Positions 21,681 through 33,389 of a DNA stretch of 64,000 nucleotides are shown in pieces. The translations under genes and the position numbers were made by a program. The stretch is from Paramyrothecium sp. XJ0827 (Eukaryota; Ascomycota; Sordariomycetes; Hypocreales; Stachybotryaceae): assembly GCA_020881915.1 (NCBI GenBank), contig JAJFPB010000004.1, positions 2,170,001 to 2,234,000 on the forward strand. The letters are read 5' to 3'. The notes beneath the pieces were generated by a model, which worked only from the letters and a program-made list of their open reading frames with translations, was not told where the DNA came from and ran no database searches. How positions within the stretch are numbered: position 1 is the stretch's first letter; the number at the start of each line of letters is the position of its first letter.

Positions 21681-23269
21681 CCACGGGAGTCGAGCGGCCG
21701 GACACCTCGGTCTCCTGCTTATGTACTTGGAATTCAACTGAGAGCAAGAGGACACCAAGTCCCTGCCGGGAAGAAACGGCACACTAATGATTGGAGCGCA
21801 ATGCAATCGGCCGGCCCATACGTCGAGCTCACGACGCCGAGGTCCAGAGACACTGCAGGCTCGGATGTGGCCGGCGGCGTGCAGTAGCGACAGTGAAGGC
21901 TGCAGCGGCAGCGCCTACCGTGGGGGAGGTTCCTAATCGGGGCACTCGCCAACGCGGCGCGACGAGTTCCGGATCCCGATGCGGTATAGGCTAGTCTCGC
22001 CTGCCCTGCAGCTCGCGGTCGCCAACGCCAACATGCATGCCTCTTGACCGCAACAACATGGGCCTGGCCCTTGGAGCTTGTTGATTGCTTGGAGAATCAT
22101 CGTCTTGGCTGAGCAGGCGGCGTCTTTCTACTTGCTGCTGGGGTAGGCTATTGCGAGTCTCGTGCTCAGGTGGTGACGATAGTACCGGCACCGCTGCTGC
22201 CGTCCAAACCTGCCACTAACTATTACGAGTCGTCTCCCCCATCTGGGCCCATGATCCCTCTTGGTCGCCGCTCTCAAGGACTAGAGATAACGAGAACGCA
22301 GAGGCCTAGCGACGTCTACGTCCAGTCAGATTCGATATACAACCGTAGAGCCGTGAGTGGCTCGCGTGTGCTCCTAGGTGAGCTCTGCGGTGAGATCTGA
22401 CACGCCGGAAACAAAAAGCAAGGTGTGCGACCTGGGTCATGGGCAATTTTCCTTTACCCCAAATCTTTCCCCATATTTCATGCCCGCATCCCTGGTGGAG
22501 CCCCCATGTGGTCCTGCGGCACAGCCAGAAGCTTAAAAGATCCGAACCCAGTACCGTGGCTCTCTACGCTGGCTGGCCACGGATTGACTCGAGCCCGTCG
22601 CAGAGCTGTCAAATAATGGGATTCAAACGGACGGCGCGAGCGTGTCCGTTGGTTCTTACTGTCCTAGCCCATGGAGACGAACCGTAGGGATCATGCAGGC
22701 CTCTTCCTGACACGACACGACAGGGGGGCCAGGAACCCCCCCCCAACGCATATTGTCCAATCAAGGTGGAGACGGCCAGGCAAGACTCGCCAATGACCTT
22801 CTGCATCTTGCGTTGCAACCGTGTTTGCCAGCTTGATCTCGTGCATCTTGGATGCTCTCCAACAAGGCCTGGATTGTGGCAAGTCAGGGATTCAATTGGA
22901 ATTGCATCCCCGCTCGGTCAGCTTGACCCATGCATACCACGCCATGGCGGAGGTGTACGTTGGCTCTCGACGCCAGGACCTCGAGCTCGCGTGCAGTCTG
23001 GGCGGCGATTAGCGGGTATCAAAGGGCATGGGGGAACTCGGGAAGGGAGATGAAGGTCGATCACATAAATAATCGGTCTCCGCGCAAGCTGCGTCGCTGA
23101 CCCTACTTCCCCCTCCCCTCAGCCGTCTCTGGCGTTGTTGATTCTGTCCGCCAGCAACTCACCGGTCCTTGACTGAACCTCTTTGACGCTGTGACATCCC
23201 TCGCCGACAAACTTTTATTGTGCATGCGCAAAGAGGTGGTGGTAGCTTCTGCACCGTTCAATTACCATC

Positions 23270-25116
23270 ATGTCGGAGAAACTCGAGGTGGCGGCTGCCA
23301 CAGACCAACACGATGACTTCGCCTCGGTAAGTAGGAATTTTGCACCACCGTTGCAGCGAAGCTTTAGCAACCCAAGGCACGTCGATTCTGACTTTCATTC
23401 GTTCCTCGACGCAGAAGCCCGTCGAGACCAAGGTCGTTACCGGTAACGAAGCCTTCAACGAGGCCATGATTAAGGAGCCCCCGACGGCATGGACAAAGGG
23501 TCAGATCATGATCTACCTTTTCTCCATCGTTGGTTTCTTCTGCAGCACCATGAACGGCTACGATGGCTCCCTAATCAACAACCTGCTGCAAAACCCGGCC
23601 TTCAAGGAGAGATACAACGTCGAGAACGATGGCATTTGGGCAGGTATCGTGAGCTCCATGTATCAGATTGGTGGTGTGGTGGCGCTCCCCTTCGTCGGAC
23701 CATGCATCGATGGATACGGTCGACGAGTTGGAATGGGCATCGGAGGAATTATTGTCATTGTCGGCACCATCATTCAAGCCTTGGCCAATGCTTCGGGACA
23801 GTTCATGGGTGGCCGCTTCCTTCTCGGCTTTGGCGTTTCCATTGCCGCGTCGGCTGGCCCCATGTATGTCGTTGAGCTTAACCACCCAGCTTACCGTGGT
23901 GTTGTTGGCGGTATGTTTTGCGCGGGCACTCTCTGTCCATGCGTTGCAAACCTGTGCTAATATTCATCACAGCCATGTACAACACCCTATGGTTCAGCGG
24001 CGCCATCATCGCTTCCGGCTCTGCCCGTGGCGCTCTCAACGTCGGAGGCGACTACTCCTGGCGTCTGATCACCTGGCTCCAGGCCCTCTTCTCCGGCCTC
24101 ATTGTCGTCTTCTGCATGCTTCTCCCCGAGTCTCCTCGCTGGCTCTACGTCAACGGCAAGCAGGAGAAGGCCAAGGAGATCCTCACCAAGTACCACGGCC
24201 ACGGGAACCCCGAGTCGGCCTGGGTCAAGCTCCAGCTGCACGAGTACGAGTCCATGCTGGACGTCGACGGCGCGGACAAGCGCTGGTGGGACTACTCGGC
24301 GCTGTTCCGCAACCGCGGCTCCGTCTACCGTCTTTGCTGCAACATGGCCGTCTCCATCTTCGGCCAGTGGGCCGGCAACGCCGTCCTGTCCTACTTCCTC
24401 GGCTCGGTGCTCGACACTGCGGGCTACACCGGCTCGATTGAGCAGGCCAACATTACACTCATCAACAGTTGCCAGCAGTTTGCCTGGGCCATCTTCGGTG
24501 CCTTCCTCGTGGACCGCGTCGGTCGTCGCCCTCTCCTCATCTTCTCCTTCACCGGCTGCACTATCGTCTGGCTTGCCATGACCATTGCTTCCGCCATCTT
24601 TGAGGGATCGTACATTGGCGACGACGCCGCCGGCGACCCTATCTACGGCAACGACTCCGCCTCCAAGGCTGCCCTTGCCATGATTTTCATCTTTGGTGCC
24701 ATCTACTCCGTCGGTATCACTCCTCTGCAGGCCCTGTACCCCGTCGAGGTCCTTTCCTTCGAGATGCGTGCCAAGGGCATGGCCTTCTCCACCCTGTGCG
24801 TCAACGCCGCCGGCCTGCTCAACCAGTTCGCCTGGCCCGTGTCCATGGAGCGCATCGGCTGGAAGACGTACATCATCTTCACTGTTCAGGACGCCATCCA
24901 GGCTGGCCTCATCTGGTGGTTCCTGCCCGAGACCAAGGGCCGTACTGTAAGTTCTTCTCTGGCATCATGGGAGTCGGCCAGACAGCTAACAGACCTCTAC
25001 AGCTTGAGGAGTTGGATGAGATCTTTGCAGCTGAGAATCCGGTCAAGGCTTCGACCCAGAAGAAGGCCCTGGCTGTCGATGCGAACGGTAGCGTTGTCAA
25101 CGTGCACGAAGTCTGA
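23270..25116 (+). CDS. MFS sugar transporter, lactose-permease / hexose-transporter type
   Basis: Four exons (23270-23326, 23415-23910, 23973-24946, 25003-25116) encode 546 aa. Introns of 88, 62 and 56 nt use GTAAGT, GTATGT and GTAAGT donors with CAG acceptors, and restore GVVG-AMYNTLWFSG and KGRT-LEELDEIF. Sugar-porter markers are GYDGSLINNLL after TM1, DGYGRRVGM, GRFLLGFGVSIAASAGPMYV, LPESPRWLYVNGK, DRVGRRPLL and the terminal PETKGRT. The TM7 region reads FGQWAGNAVLSYFLG, the pattern of fungal lactose/cellodextrin-like permeases rather than classical hexose carriers. The N-terminal ~45 residues are hydrophilic and cytosolic. The substrate cannot be fixed by sequence alone. It is convergent with the dehydrogenase at 25673, and its long upstream region holds no other gene. 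Confidence 0.92.
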
Positions 25117-25672
25117 GCAGGATCTTGGCATCGCATTGATCTTTAAGAGGCCATACACTCGTCGGTGGTCAACCATCACCTCTGGTAGATGCTGTTTTTG
25201 TTTCCCTAAATATTTAAATACAGCCTATACCAATCCTATGTGCGCATTATCAGAAGTACGATGTGATTCATCCTAAATTGGGGCCGATCCTTGCATTTAA
25301 CAATAAAGCTCGTATTGACGTTGATAAGACAACATTAAAACAAAGGGTAGTGAATGAGCTTCTCCACTTTGTCCGTCACCATCTCACAAGAACTAGTTTG
25401 ATCCGCGGAGTTTGTGCCATGGACTTAGCAAGGGCTTTGAACTCCTCTTGCTCGCAGATCTTTATAAGATAGTTTCGCTTGTCTTTGTCTGTTGTGTAAG
25501 TCCACATCTCATTTCGTTTGCCTGCTGCAGGAATCGAGGATAACTATGTGTGGTGGTTATATTGATAACCCAGAACCTCAATTTAGTGTATTTACAAGGT
25601 GATGCAACAAGCAATGCGGTAGATCTGTGCCTTTCGTATGGCACAAAGTAATACAATGATGCTCGCTGGGCG
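25117..25672. other. Convergent intergenic region, no gene seen
   Basis: 3' flanks of the MFS gene and the dehydrogenase. It is AT-rich, for example CTAAATATTTAAATACAG near 25205-25222, and holds no coding frame. Confidence 0.5.
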
Positions 25673-26618
25673 TTACATCTTGCTCGGCATGCGCATCGCT
25701 CCATCCAACCGGATGACGGTGCCGTTCAGCATGACGTTCTCGATGGCCTGCCTCGCGAGCTGCGCGAACTCGGAGGGCTGGCCAGCCCTGCGGGGGAACT
25801 CCATGGCGCCCTCCAGGCTCTTCCTCACCTTGTCCGACATCATGCTCGTCATGCGGCTCTCGAAGAGGCTGGGCGCGATGGTGACGACCCGGATGCCGTA
25901 CCGGGCCAGGTCCCGCGCGAGGGGCAGCGTCATGGCCGTCACGGCGCCCTTGCTCGCCGAGTACGAGACCTGGCCCTTCTGGCCGTCGAAGGCGGCCGAC
26001 GAGGCGACCATGATGATGACGCCGCGCTCCTCGTCGGACTCCGTGGGCTCGACCTTGGCCAGGAGCTCCACTGTCTGGCGGACGAGGTCAATTGTCCCCC
26101 GCAGGTTGACATTGAGAACAAAGTCAAAGTCGTCCAGGCTGAAGGCTTTCCCGTGCCGGTCCAGGATCTAACGTTCGGTCAGCGGCCGCGCGATTCCCTC
26201 ACCTTCCCCTTCCACAAAGGATGAGACCTGCTTACCGTTGCTGGCGTGGAGACGCCGGCCGCAGGGATGACGCCGCCCAGCGCCTTGCCCGTCTGCTGGG
26301 CCCAGGCGGCCGCGCCGCCCACCGCGGCAGCGATGCTCTCGGTGTCCAGGACGTCGCAGGTGAAGAACTTGGCAGCCGAGCCGAGCTCCTTGATCAGCTC
26401 CTCGCCTAACTCCTCATTCATGTCCAGCACGGCTGCGTTGCCGCCGTTCCGGCAGATCTCCTCCACGCACGCCCTTCCCAGGCCGGAAGCGCTGCGGGCG
26501 ACCAACAAGTCAGTCGTGTGTCGCGCGCGGGCAAATGCGACAGGGGGAAGGGGGATGAACAGAACAAAACAGACACTTACCCACCTGATATTATAAACGT
26601 CCGTCCTTTGATCTTCAT
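25673..26618 (-). CDS. Short-chain dehydrogenase/reductase, 3-hydroxyacyl-CoA dehydrogenase type-2-like
   Basis: A classical SDR of 262 aa in three exons: 26618-26581, 26491-26236 and 26167-25673. Intron 1 (89 nt, GTAAGT...GCAG) completes the cofactor motif SGGASGLGRA at residues 11-20; intron 2 (68 nt, GTAAGC, branch GCTGACC, acceptor TTAG) joins STPAT to ILDRHGK. The adenine-pocket segment CDVLDTES and the structural NVNLRG are present. The active site is the usual Ser (in IIMVASSAAFDG, about 154), Tyr 167 and Lys 171 (YSASK). The overall pattern, including APSLFESRM and the short C-terminus, resembles HSD17B10/3-hydroxyacyl-CoA dehydrogenase type 2, an NAD-linked mitochondrial enzyme, but no presequence is seen here. 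The substrate remains open. Confidence 0.88.
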
Positions 26619-27243
26619 TGTGTGCTTGGTTGATGGTCCGGCTTATAAGCGAATTGGTTGTAGACGGGAGGCCGTAAGAAGGGAGTGACGATTGATGGTA
26701 AAGAGGTGACTGCCGAATTGGGCATGCTGCTGGAGCCGGACCTCGGCTCAGCGTGTCTCAGCCCAGCATGGGAATGAGTGACTAGCCCGGTCAAAACGGC
26801 CACGCCTACACTGTAATAAGCACCCGAGGACTAAATCATTTTCAAGATAGCAATAGATTCCTGCTGCGGAATTTTTTGAACTTCAGTAGCTTCACACGTG
26901 GGCTGCTGTCTTCTCTCCTCCGCCTGACCACTTACACCAGGGTAGCCATCTGTTGGTGTCATTTGCCGTATCTGCCTCGTGATCTAGAAACTAAACGATT
27001 ATGTAATCCAGACTGTCCTTGTTCGTTGGCAACCCCCATCAACGTGCATAGAACCCCTGTCGCCGTTAGATGATCACGATACTGGAATGATAAGACCCAT
27101 ATCAATCCGAATACCTCCTGTTCACAACATATTCCGCCTCGGTCGTGATACTCTTTGGCCCCTGGACGTAGCCCGCCCCATCCGACGTCATCTCCACTAG
27201 GCATGCGACACACTGCTCCGTTTCACGACAACCTCGAGACATC
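26619..27243. other. Divergent intergenic region, no gene seen
   Basis: Contains the promoters of the dehydrogenase (minus) and the Rab4-like gene (plus). No coding frame or RNA gene was recognised. Confidence 0.5.
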
Positions 27244-28443
27244 ATGACGCGGCCGCGCAGGTCGTCCGCGACCAGCGAGGAGAGCGCGGGCGCCGCGCGC
27301 GAGCAGGTTCGAGGCAGCTCCGGTCCGCTCGGGTTATGACAGCACTGACGCGCATCCAGGAGTTGGGGAGCATGTATGATTACCTGGCGAAGATCATACT
27401 TCTCGGGCCTAGCGGGACTGGAAAGTAAGCCATGCGTTGAAGAGGACCCTGCAGACGTATTGTCGTCATCAAGAACTAATACTTGCTAGGTCCTGCCTCC
27501 TGCACCGATTTGTCAAAAGCGAATGGAGAGTTCTGTCGTCGCAAACGATCGGCGTCGAGTTTGCTACCAAGATAATCAAGGTCGGCACCGGAGCACGGCG
27601 GAAGCGAATCAAGCTCCAGGTATTACCTCGCTGGACATGTTCATGCGCTGTGCAATATTAGCTAACGACGGGGGGTAGCTCTGGGATACGGCCGGCACGG
27701 AGAGGTTTCGATCGGTTTCGCGTTCCTACTATCGCGGGGCGGCCGGAGCGATTCTTGTGTACGACATCACCTCGCATACGTCTTTCAGGGCAATCCAGCC
27801 GTTCCTCAACGATGCGCGTGCGCTTGCGTCGCCGAACCTGAGTCTCATGCTGGTTGGGAATAAGCTGGACCTCGCCTCGGATGCGCTGATAGACACGAGT
27901 CTGGGAACTGCGACGCCGAGCAGCGTCGGCTCTACGTCGACCATCACACCCAACGCCGCAGCCGCGTCGTCGTCTTTCTCTGCGGGTGCTTCGCACCGCG
28001 AGCGAGGTGGCTCGATCGGACCGGGGGCACAGCAGAGGGCTACGATAGCGCTAGAGGGAAGAGAGGTGTCGGCGGCCGAGGCGACGCGGTGGGCGAGCAC
28101 GGCGGGCATCTCGGTGGTTACGGAGACGAGTGCCTTCACGGGCGAGGGTGTCGACGAGATCTTCAACCGGCTAGCAAGGATGATTCTGACAAAGATTGAG
28201 CTGGGGGAGATCGACCCTGACGATCCCATGAGCGGGATCCAGTATGGCGACAGCGGAGGATGGAACACCGCCAGCGATGGAGGGAGCATCAAGAGCTCGA
28301 TGACTGGTGCAACTATCGACGACCCGTTGAGCGGGCTGCGGAGACGAAGGAGAGGGAAGAGCCGAACCCAGAATTGGGGCCTGCGGGAATGGGAAGAAGT
28401 CTTCACCCTGAGCAGCCGGCGGCGGGGCGGGAACTGCTGCTAG
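27244..28443 (+). CDS. Rab4/Ypt4-like small GTPase
   Basis: Four exons (27244-27306, 27360-27424, 27490-27619, 27679-28443) encode 340 aa. The G motifs are GPSGTGKS (split by intron 2), the switch I Thr in [22 protein letters not shown] and ETSA. The switch and effector sequence [20 protein letters not shown] is Rab4-like. The protein ends in GGNCC, a double-Cys geranylgeranylation signal for membrane attachment. An insertion of about 50 Ala/Ser/Thr/Gly-rich residues separates NKLD from the following [10 protein letters not shown]. Rab4 proteins act in recycling from early endosomes. Exon 1 rests on a weak donor (GTTCGA); the alternative is translation from the ATG at 27372, which would remove only the first 25 residues and leave the G domain intact. 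Confidence 0.9.
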
Positions 28444-29463
28444 ACGTTCCATTTGTCTTCCTTTTCCCTTATCTGGGGTCGCATCTTACGATTTGGTCCA
28501 TGCCTCGGGCCGACGAGGGCGGCAGAGGAGAGCCGATGCGTTCACAGACTAATTCAAGACTTTTTGGTGATGAGGGCGTGGGCTGTTGTTGGGAGCATTC
28601 TGTTCGAGCGTCTGGGCGTTTTTGTCTCTTCTTTCTTCTCTCTTCCCTTTCTTTTCTCGTCTTTCACTCTCCATGGACTATAGACACAAGTGGCCACGTG
28701 AAGATTGGCAGTAATATCTACATAGCACATGATTCAACAGGATTTCAAATGAGCGGGCATGCATGCATACACGCTGTGTGAACCGGTATTGATGAAATGC
28801 TGGTTCTGCAGCACTTGTTCCATCGCGAAAAGAAAGAAAAAAAAAAGCAATTTTGCAGCCGGCCTTACCAGGATCGTGGGACGGAGATGCTGCCCCCAGG
28901 GGACCAGCAGAGATCTGTTGGACCTCGGGAGGGACGCCGCCGCGATGAGAGGTCAGGGATCCATGTGGGCGGATGGAACGTCGATGGCGCTGTGGAGTCG
29001 TTCTCCGCAGCGACGACGCTGGACTCTCGGGCTTTGGAGCAGGGCGCGGCACAGTAGCGTGGGGTGGTGCCTCGTGTTAGGCCCGGATAGGAAAACGGAG
29101 GTGGTCGTTCCGCGGTTAAGGAACCCACCTTTGACGCCGCGACTGCACAAGGCGCCCCTATCAGGAAACGCCAAGCCGGTAGCCGAGGTGGTTATTTGCG
29201 AGCCGGGGAGCTCGCGGCGCGAGGATAAAAGCAAATGGATGTAGTTCCGGGTTCCTCGTGCAGATGTGCCCTGTAAGCCGGTGTGGGGGGGGGAAGGCCC
29301 TGATGCTCGCACTGCGCTCAGGGGGAAACCTCTGCGGTCCGATTAGCGCATGGAAGGCGAGGACAAGATGAGATGCTGCGTCTTGGGTCGTCTCATTGTC
29401 CGAGGGCGCGATGTTTTGAAGGGTGGGAAAAAGTAACTGCCGGGGATGGTAATGCGATGCTAT

Positions 29464-29493
29464 GCGGTGCGGCGCGGTGCGGTTGCGGTGCGG
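29464..29493. repeat. GCGGT-type tandem repeat
   Basis: Imperfect tandem copies of GCGGT/GCGC over about 30 bases, with no coding context. Confidence 0.6.
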
Positions 29494-30653
29494 CCGTCTC
29501 CACTCGGCGGCTCGTGAGAATTGGGGTAACGTAGAAACGTAGAAATTAGACTTATCATGTCGACTTGCAAGTTAGTGGTGGGGGCACAGAGCAAGATGGC
29601 CCTTTGGGCTTGATGGACGGGGTCGCTTCGGCCGCATCATTCGTGGCATTCCAGATTCTTGCTTCCCATGGTAGGCTGTAGGCTGGGATGTTGCGCGCCG
29701 AGCGGCCTGGTCAAGTCGAAGGGGGGTGGGATGACGGCATGATGCGAGATGCGGGACACGGGACAAGGAAGAGGGAGAGGAAGAGGATGAGGGTTGAGGG
29801 ATGAATTGGTAGCCTTTTTCGAAAGCCCTCGGCTGAGTTACAGTACCTCAAGGTAAGGTAGTTGACGGGCTTGGCTGGTCAGTTGCAACGGCCCTCAAGC
29901 ACCGACTTCCAACAGGTAAGGTGGGTTCACTACACTCTCCCGGGATTGGTTTTACACAGCCAATAACCTCCGGAGTTGATGAAAGCTCACCACACGGATA
30001 TGAGATGTGTATATGTGTATATACAAACATAGGCCTGGTGTCTCTGTGTTCCGAAGAGCCTGAGCATTGGCCCAGCTCTGTTCTGCACCATTCAACGCGC
30101 TGGAAGTGGCTTCCACTTCTCCAACAACATTCGGCACTAGACCAAGTTCATCGTTGCCCCTCACCGAAACATACCCCTTGGGAACGCTGCCCCTCACGGA
30201 CGTGGGGTTCATCGTTCTGTCATCTCAAGGTACGGCGGGGTACAGAGGACACACCCCTGTCCGCTGGCTCTCCATTGCCTGCTACTACTACCTTGCCTTA
30301 GCCTCCCTCACGCCTTGGGCAAGGGAGTGCCCTGCAGCTCGAAAAGTTCCGGCCGGGAACCCGCGGGGGGACAAGAGCTCTCGTTGGATCTCGCAACCAA
30401 AGTCGGGTACGGTGCTGTAGCTAGGCACAGAGAGGGAACCCTGCCTCACCTTGCCTTGGCTTGGCTTACCACAAATGGCTCAGGTGTCGTGCCACTCACC
30501 GGGGGCCAATACCGTACCTCTCTCTTCCCTTCTCCCATCCTCTCCCTCCATCCCTCCCCTCCGCGATTCAGGTATTTCTAGTCCTTGGATGCCCGCTCAG
30601 AGCTCGCGTTGGTTCTGAGCCGTCCATCCATCCTCCTCACCTCAGCACATGCA

Positions 30654-30661
30654 TATATATA
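30654..30661 (+). promoter_or_regulatory. TATA box of beta-mannosidase gene
   Basis: TATATATA lies 111 bases upstream of the ATG at 30772, a plausible spacing for a fungal core promoter with a leader of about 80 bases. Confidence 0.5.
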
Positions 30662-30771
30662 CCCCAGGCCCCGCGCCCCCTCAGCCCTCCAGCTCCAGAC
30701 CGTCTCGCAGCACCATCGACTCAACCTCAACCTCCCCCAGAAGCGCCAGCCGGCGACGTCCTGCACAAACC

Positions 30772-33389
30772 ATGTCTGCCCATACCATCATCGAGATCAA
30801 CCAGAACTGGCAGTTCAAGCAGGCCGACAAGGAGGACGACTCCTACCTGGAGGTCTCCCAGTTCCCCACACACGTCCACCTCGACCTCCTCCATCACAAG
30901 CTCATCCCCGACCCGTACATCGGCAAGAACGAGCTCGACGTCCAATGGATCGGCGAGAGGGCCTGGGTCTACAAGACGACCTTCCCCACCCCGCCCATCG
31001 ACCATGGCGCGAAAGCCGTCCTGGCCTTTGACGGCCTCGACACCTTTGCCACTGTCGTCCTCAACGGCAAGACCATCCTCGAGACCGACAACATGTTCGT
31101 CCCGGAGAGGGTCGACGTGACCGCCGCCCTGGCCAAGGAGGGCGACAATGAGCTCGTCATCACCTTTGACAGCGCCTACCTCCGTGGCTGGAAGCTGGTG
31201 GAGAAGTATCCGGACCACAAATGGGGTTGCTGGAACGGAGACAACTCTCGACTGGCTGTGCGCAAGTCTCAGTACCATTGGGTAAGAAACGGACAAAAAC
31301 CCAGCTTGCCCTGTGAATCTTGCTAACGTGGCCAAACCAGGGCTGGGACTGGGGTCCGACCCTGCTAACTTGCGGTCCGTGGCGGCCCATCAGGCTCGAG
31401 GTGTACAACTCGCGCATCGCCGATTTGTATGCCGACATTGACGTCGACAGCTCCCTGAAGAATGCCAAGATTGTAGTCCACGCAGCCGTCGAGGGCCATG
31501 CCTCACAGGTCCGCTTCGATGTGTCGCTCGAAGGGAAGAGCGTCGCCTCTGCCGTGACCGACGTCTCCAAGGACACGTCGATAACTTTCCAAATCCAGCA
31601 TCCCGAGCTGTGGTATCCCATCCGATACGGAAAGCAACCGCTGTACACTCTTAGTGCCACCCTGATCCAGGATGAGAAGGACATTCACGTCGTCTCCCAG
31701 AAAGTCGGCCTGCGCAAGGTCGAGCTGGCTCAGCGACCGCTCAAGGACCAACCAGGTACGAGCTTCTTCTTCGAGGTCAACAACATCCCCGTCTTCTGCG
31801 GAGGCAGCGACTGGATCCCGGCCGACAACTTCATCCCCAGGATCTCCAGGGAGAGATACTACGATTGGGTGAAGCTCGTGGCCGACGGCAACCAGTTCAT
31901 GATCCGCGTGTGGGGCGGTGGTATCTACGAGGAGCAGGCGTTTTACGATGCCTGCGATGAGCTCGGCATTCTGGTCTGGCAGGATTTCATGTTTGGGTGC
32001 GGCAACTACCCGGCCTGGCCGGAGCTGCTGCAGTCCATTGAGCGGGAGGCAAAGGAGAACGTTAAGCTTCTGCGCCACCACCCATCCATCGTAATCTGGG
32101 CCGGCAACAACGAAGACTACCAGTATGCGGAAAGCGAGAATCTCACCTACGACTTTGACAACAAGGATGCCGACAGCTGGCTCAAGACCGACTTCCCAGC
32201 TCGCTACATCTACGAGAAGCTACTGGTGGACGTTTGCAAGGACCTGATTCCCAACACCTACTACCACTACGGCAGCCCCTGGGGTGGCAAGGACACGAGG
32301 GATCCTACGGTTGGCGATATCCACCAGTGGAACGTCTGGCACGGTACCCAGGAGAAGTATCAGAACTTTGACAAGCTGGGAGGGCGCTTCGTGTCCGAGT
32401 TCGGCATGGAAGCTTTCCCGTCCGTCAAGACGATCGACGCCTACCTGCCCAAGGGTAAGGAAGACCCTGACCGCTACCCACAGTCATCTACTGTCGACTT
32501 CCACAACAAGGCTGACGGCCATGAGCGCCGCATTGCCCTCTACCTTGTCGAGAACATGCGCTACGCACCGGACCCCCTCGAGCACTTCGTCTACAGCACA
32601 CAGCTGATGCAGGCCGAGTGCCTCGCTTCGGCCTACCGCCTGTGGAAGCGTGAGTGGCGAGGCCCCGGCCGCGAGTACTGCGGCGGTGCTTTGGTCTGGC
32701 AGATCAACGACTGCTGGCCCGTCACCTCGTGGGCCATTTGCGACTACTACCTGCGTCCCAAGCACGCGTACTACACAGTCAAGCGTGAAATGGCCCCCAT
32801 CTCGATCGGCATGACGAGAAAGGAGCACAAGCACCCGAAGAACAAGTACACGCGCGTGGACATTGACACCAAGGTGCAAATTGAGATCTGGGGCTCGAAC
32901 CTCACGCTGGAGGACATAACCGCCGATTGCGTCGTCAAGGCCTTCGACGTTGAGACTGGAAAGGAGACGTACTCCAAGACCGTGTCCTCAGCCATCAACC
33001 TCCCCGCGAACGCGTCAACAGAAATCGCCGCCTTCGAGGTACCGGTCAGCGAGTCCAATGCCGGACTGGAGGCCCGGACCGTTGTTGCGGCTTACCTGTA
33101 CCAGGACGGCCGCCAGATTGCGCGGTACGTCAACTGGCCAGAGCCGCTCAAGTACGCGCACTTGCAAAAGCCGCAGCGTCTGGCCGCGGAACTCTCGTCG
33201 GCCGAAGGCACCGTCGAATTGAGCGCCGAAGTGCCCGTGAAGGGTGTCGCGCTGGAGTGCGAGGATGACGACGTCAAGTTTGATGACAATTTGATCGATC
33301 TGGTACCCGGGGAGGTTGTGCGAGTGGGCGTGAAGGGGGCCAAGGCCAAGACTGTTATTACGACGAGATACCTAGGAATGCTCAATTAG
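30772..33389 (+). CDS. mndB: Beta-mannosidase B, glycoside hydrolase family 2
   Basis: Releases terminal beta-D-mannose from mannan-derived oligosaccharides. Two exons, 30772-31281 and 31341-33389, encode 852 aa, close to fungal MndB length. The 59-nt intron (GTAAGA...CCAG) joins SQYHW to GWDWGPTLLTCGPW. The N-terminal sugar-binding domain reads GLDTFATVVLNGK. The acid/base Glu is at residue 428 in IVIWAGNNEDYQ and the nucleophile Glu at 523 in GRFVSEFGMEAFPS; GGALVWQINDCWPV follows, as in GH2. There is no signal peptide, so it is intracellular, which separates it from secreted MndA-type enzymes; it probably finishes degradation of imported manno-oligosaccharides. The ATG chosen is the first that starts the conserved domain (MSAHTIIEINQNWQF); the upstream frame is open but Pro/Ser-rich and lies after the TATA box. 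Confidence 0.95.

Larger units (their letters stand above)
15887..23269. other. 7.4 kb block without a convincing gene
   Basis: No frame longer than about 128 codons and no recognisable domain is seen on either strand. Base composition is balanced rather than strongly AT-rich, so there is no obvious sign of repeat-induced point mutation, and no terminal repeats or transposase motifs were recognised. The region holds a TATA box and intron-like signals around 20922-21610 and a TCG trinucleotide run near 16685-16699. The last few hundred bases are the promoter of the MFS gene at 23270, with a TATA-like CATAAATAAT near 23064. Confidence 0.5.
28444..30771. other. Intergenic region with GCGGT repeats and a TATA box
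   Basis: 3' flank of the Rab4-like gene and a long promoter of the beta-mannosidase. Frames of up to 161 codons occur at 28759-29244 but are mirrored by open frames on the other strand and show no family features. A GCGGT-type repeat lies at 29464-29493, and a TATATATA box at 30654-30661. Confidence 0.5.

Noticed and set aside
28759..29312. 161-codon plus-strand frame and minus-strand frames
   Set aside because: They mirror each other in GC-rich sequence and show no family features.
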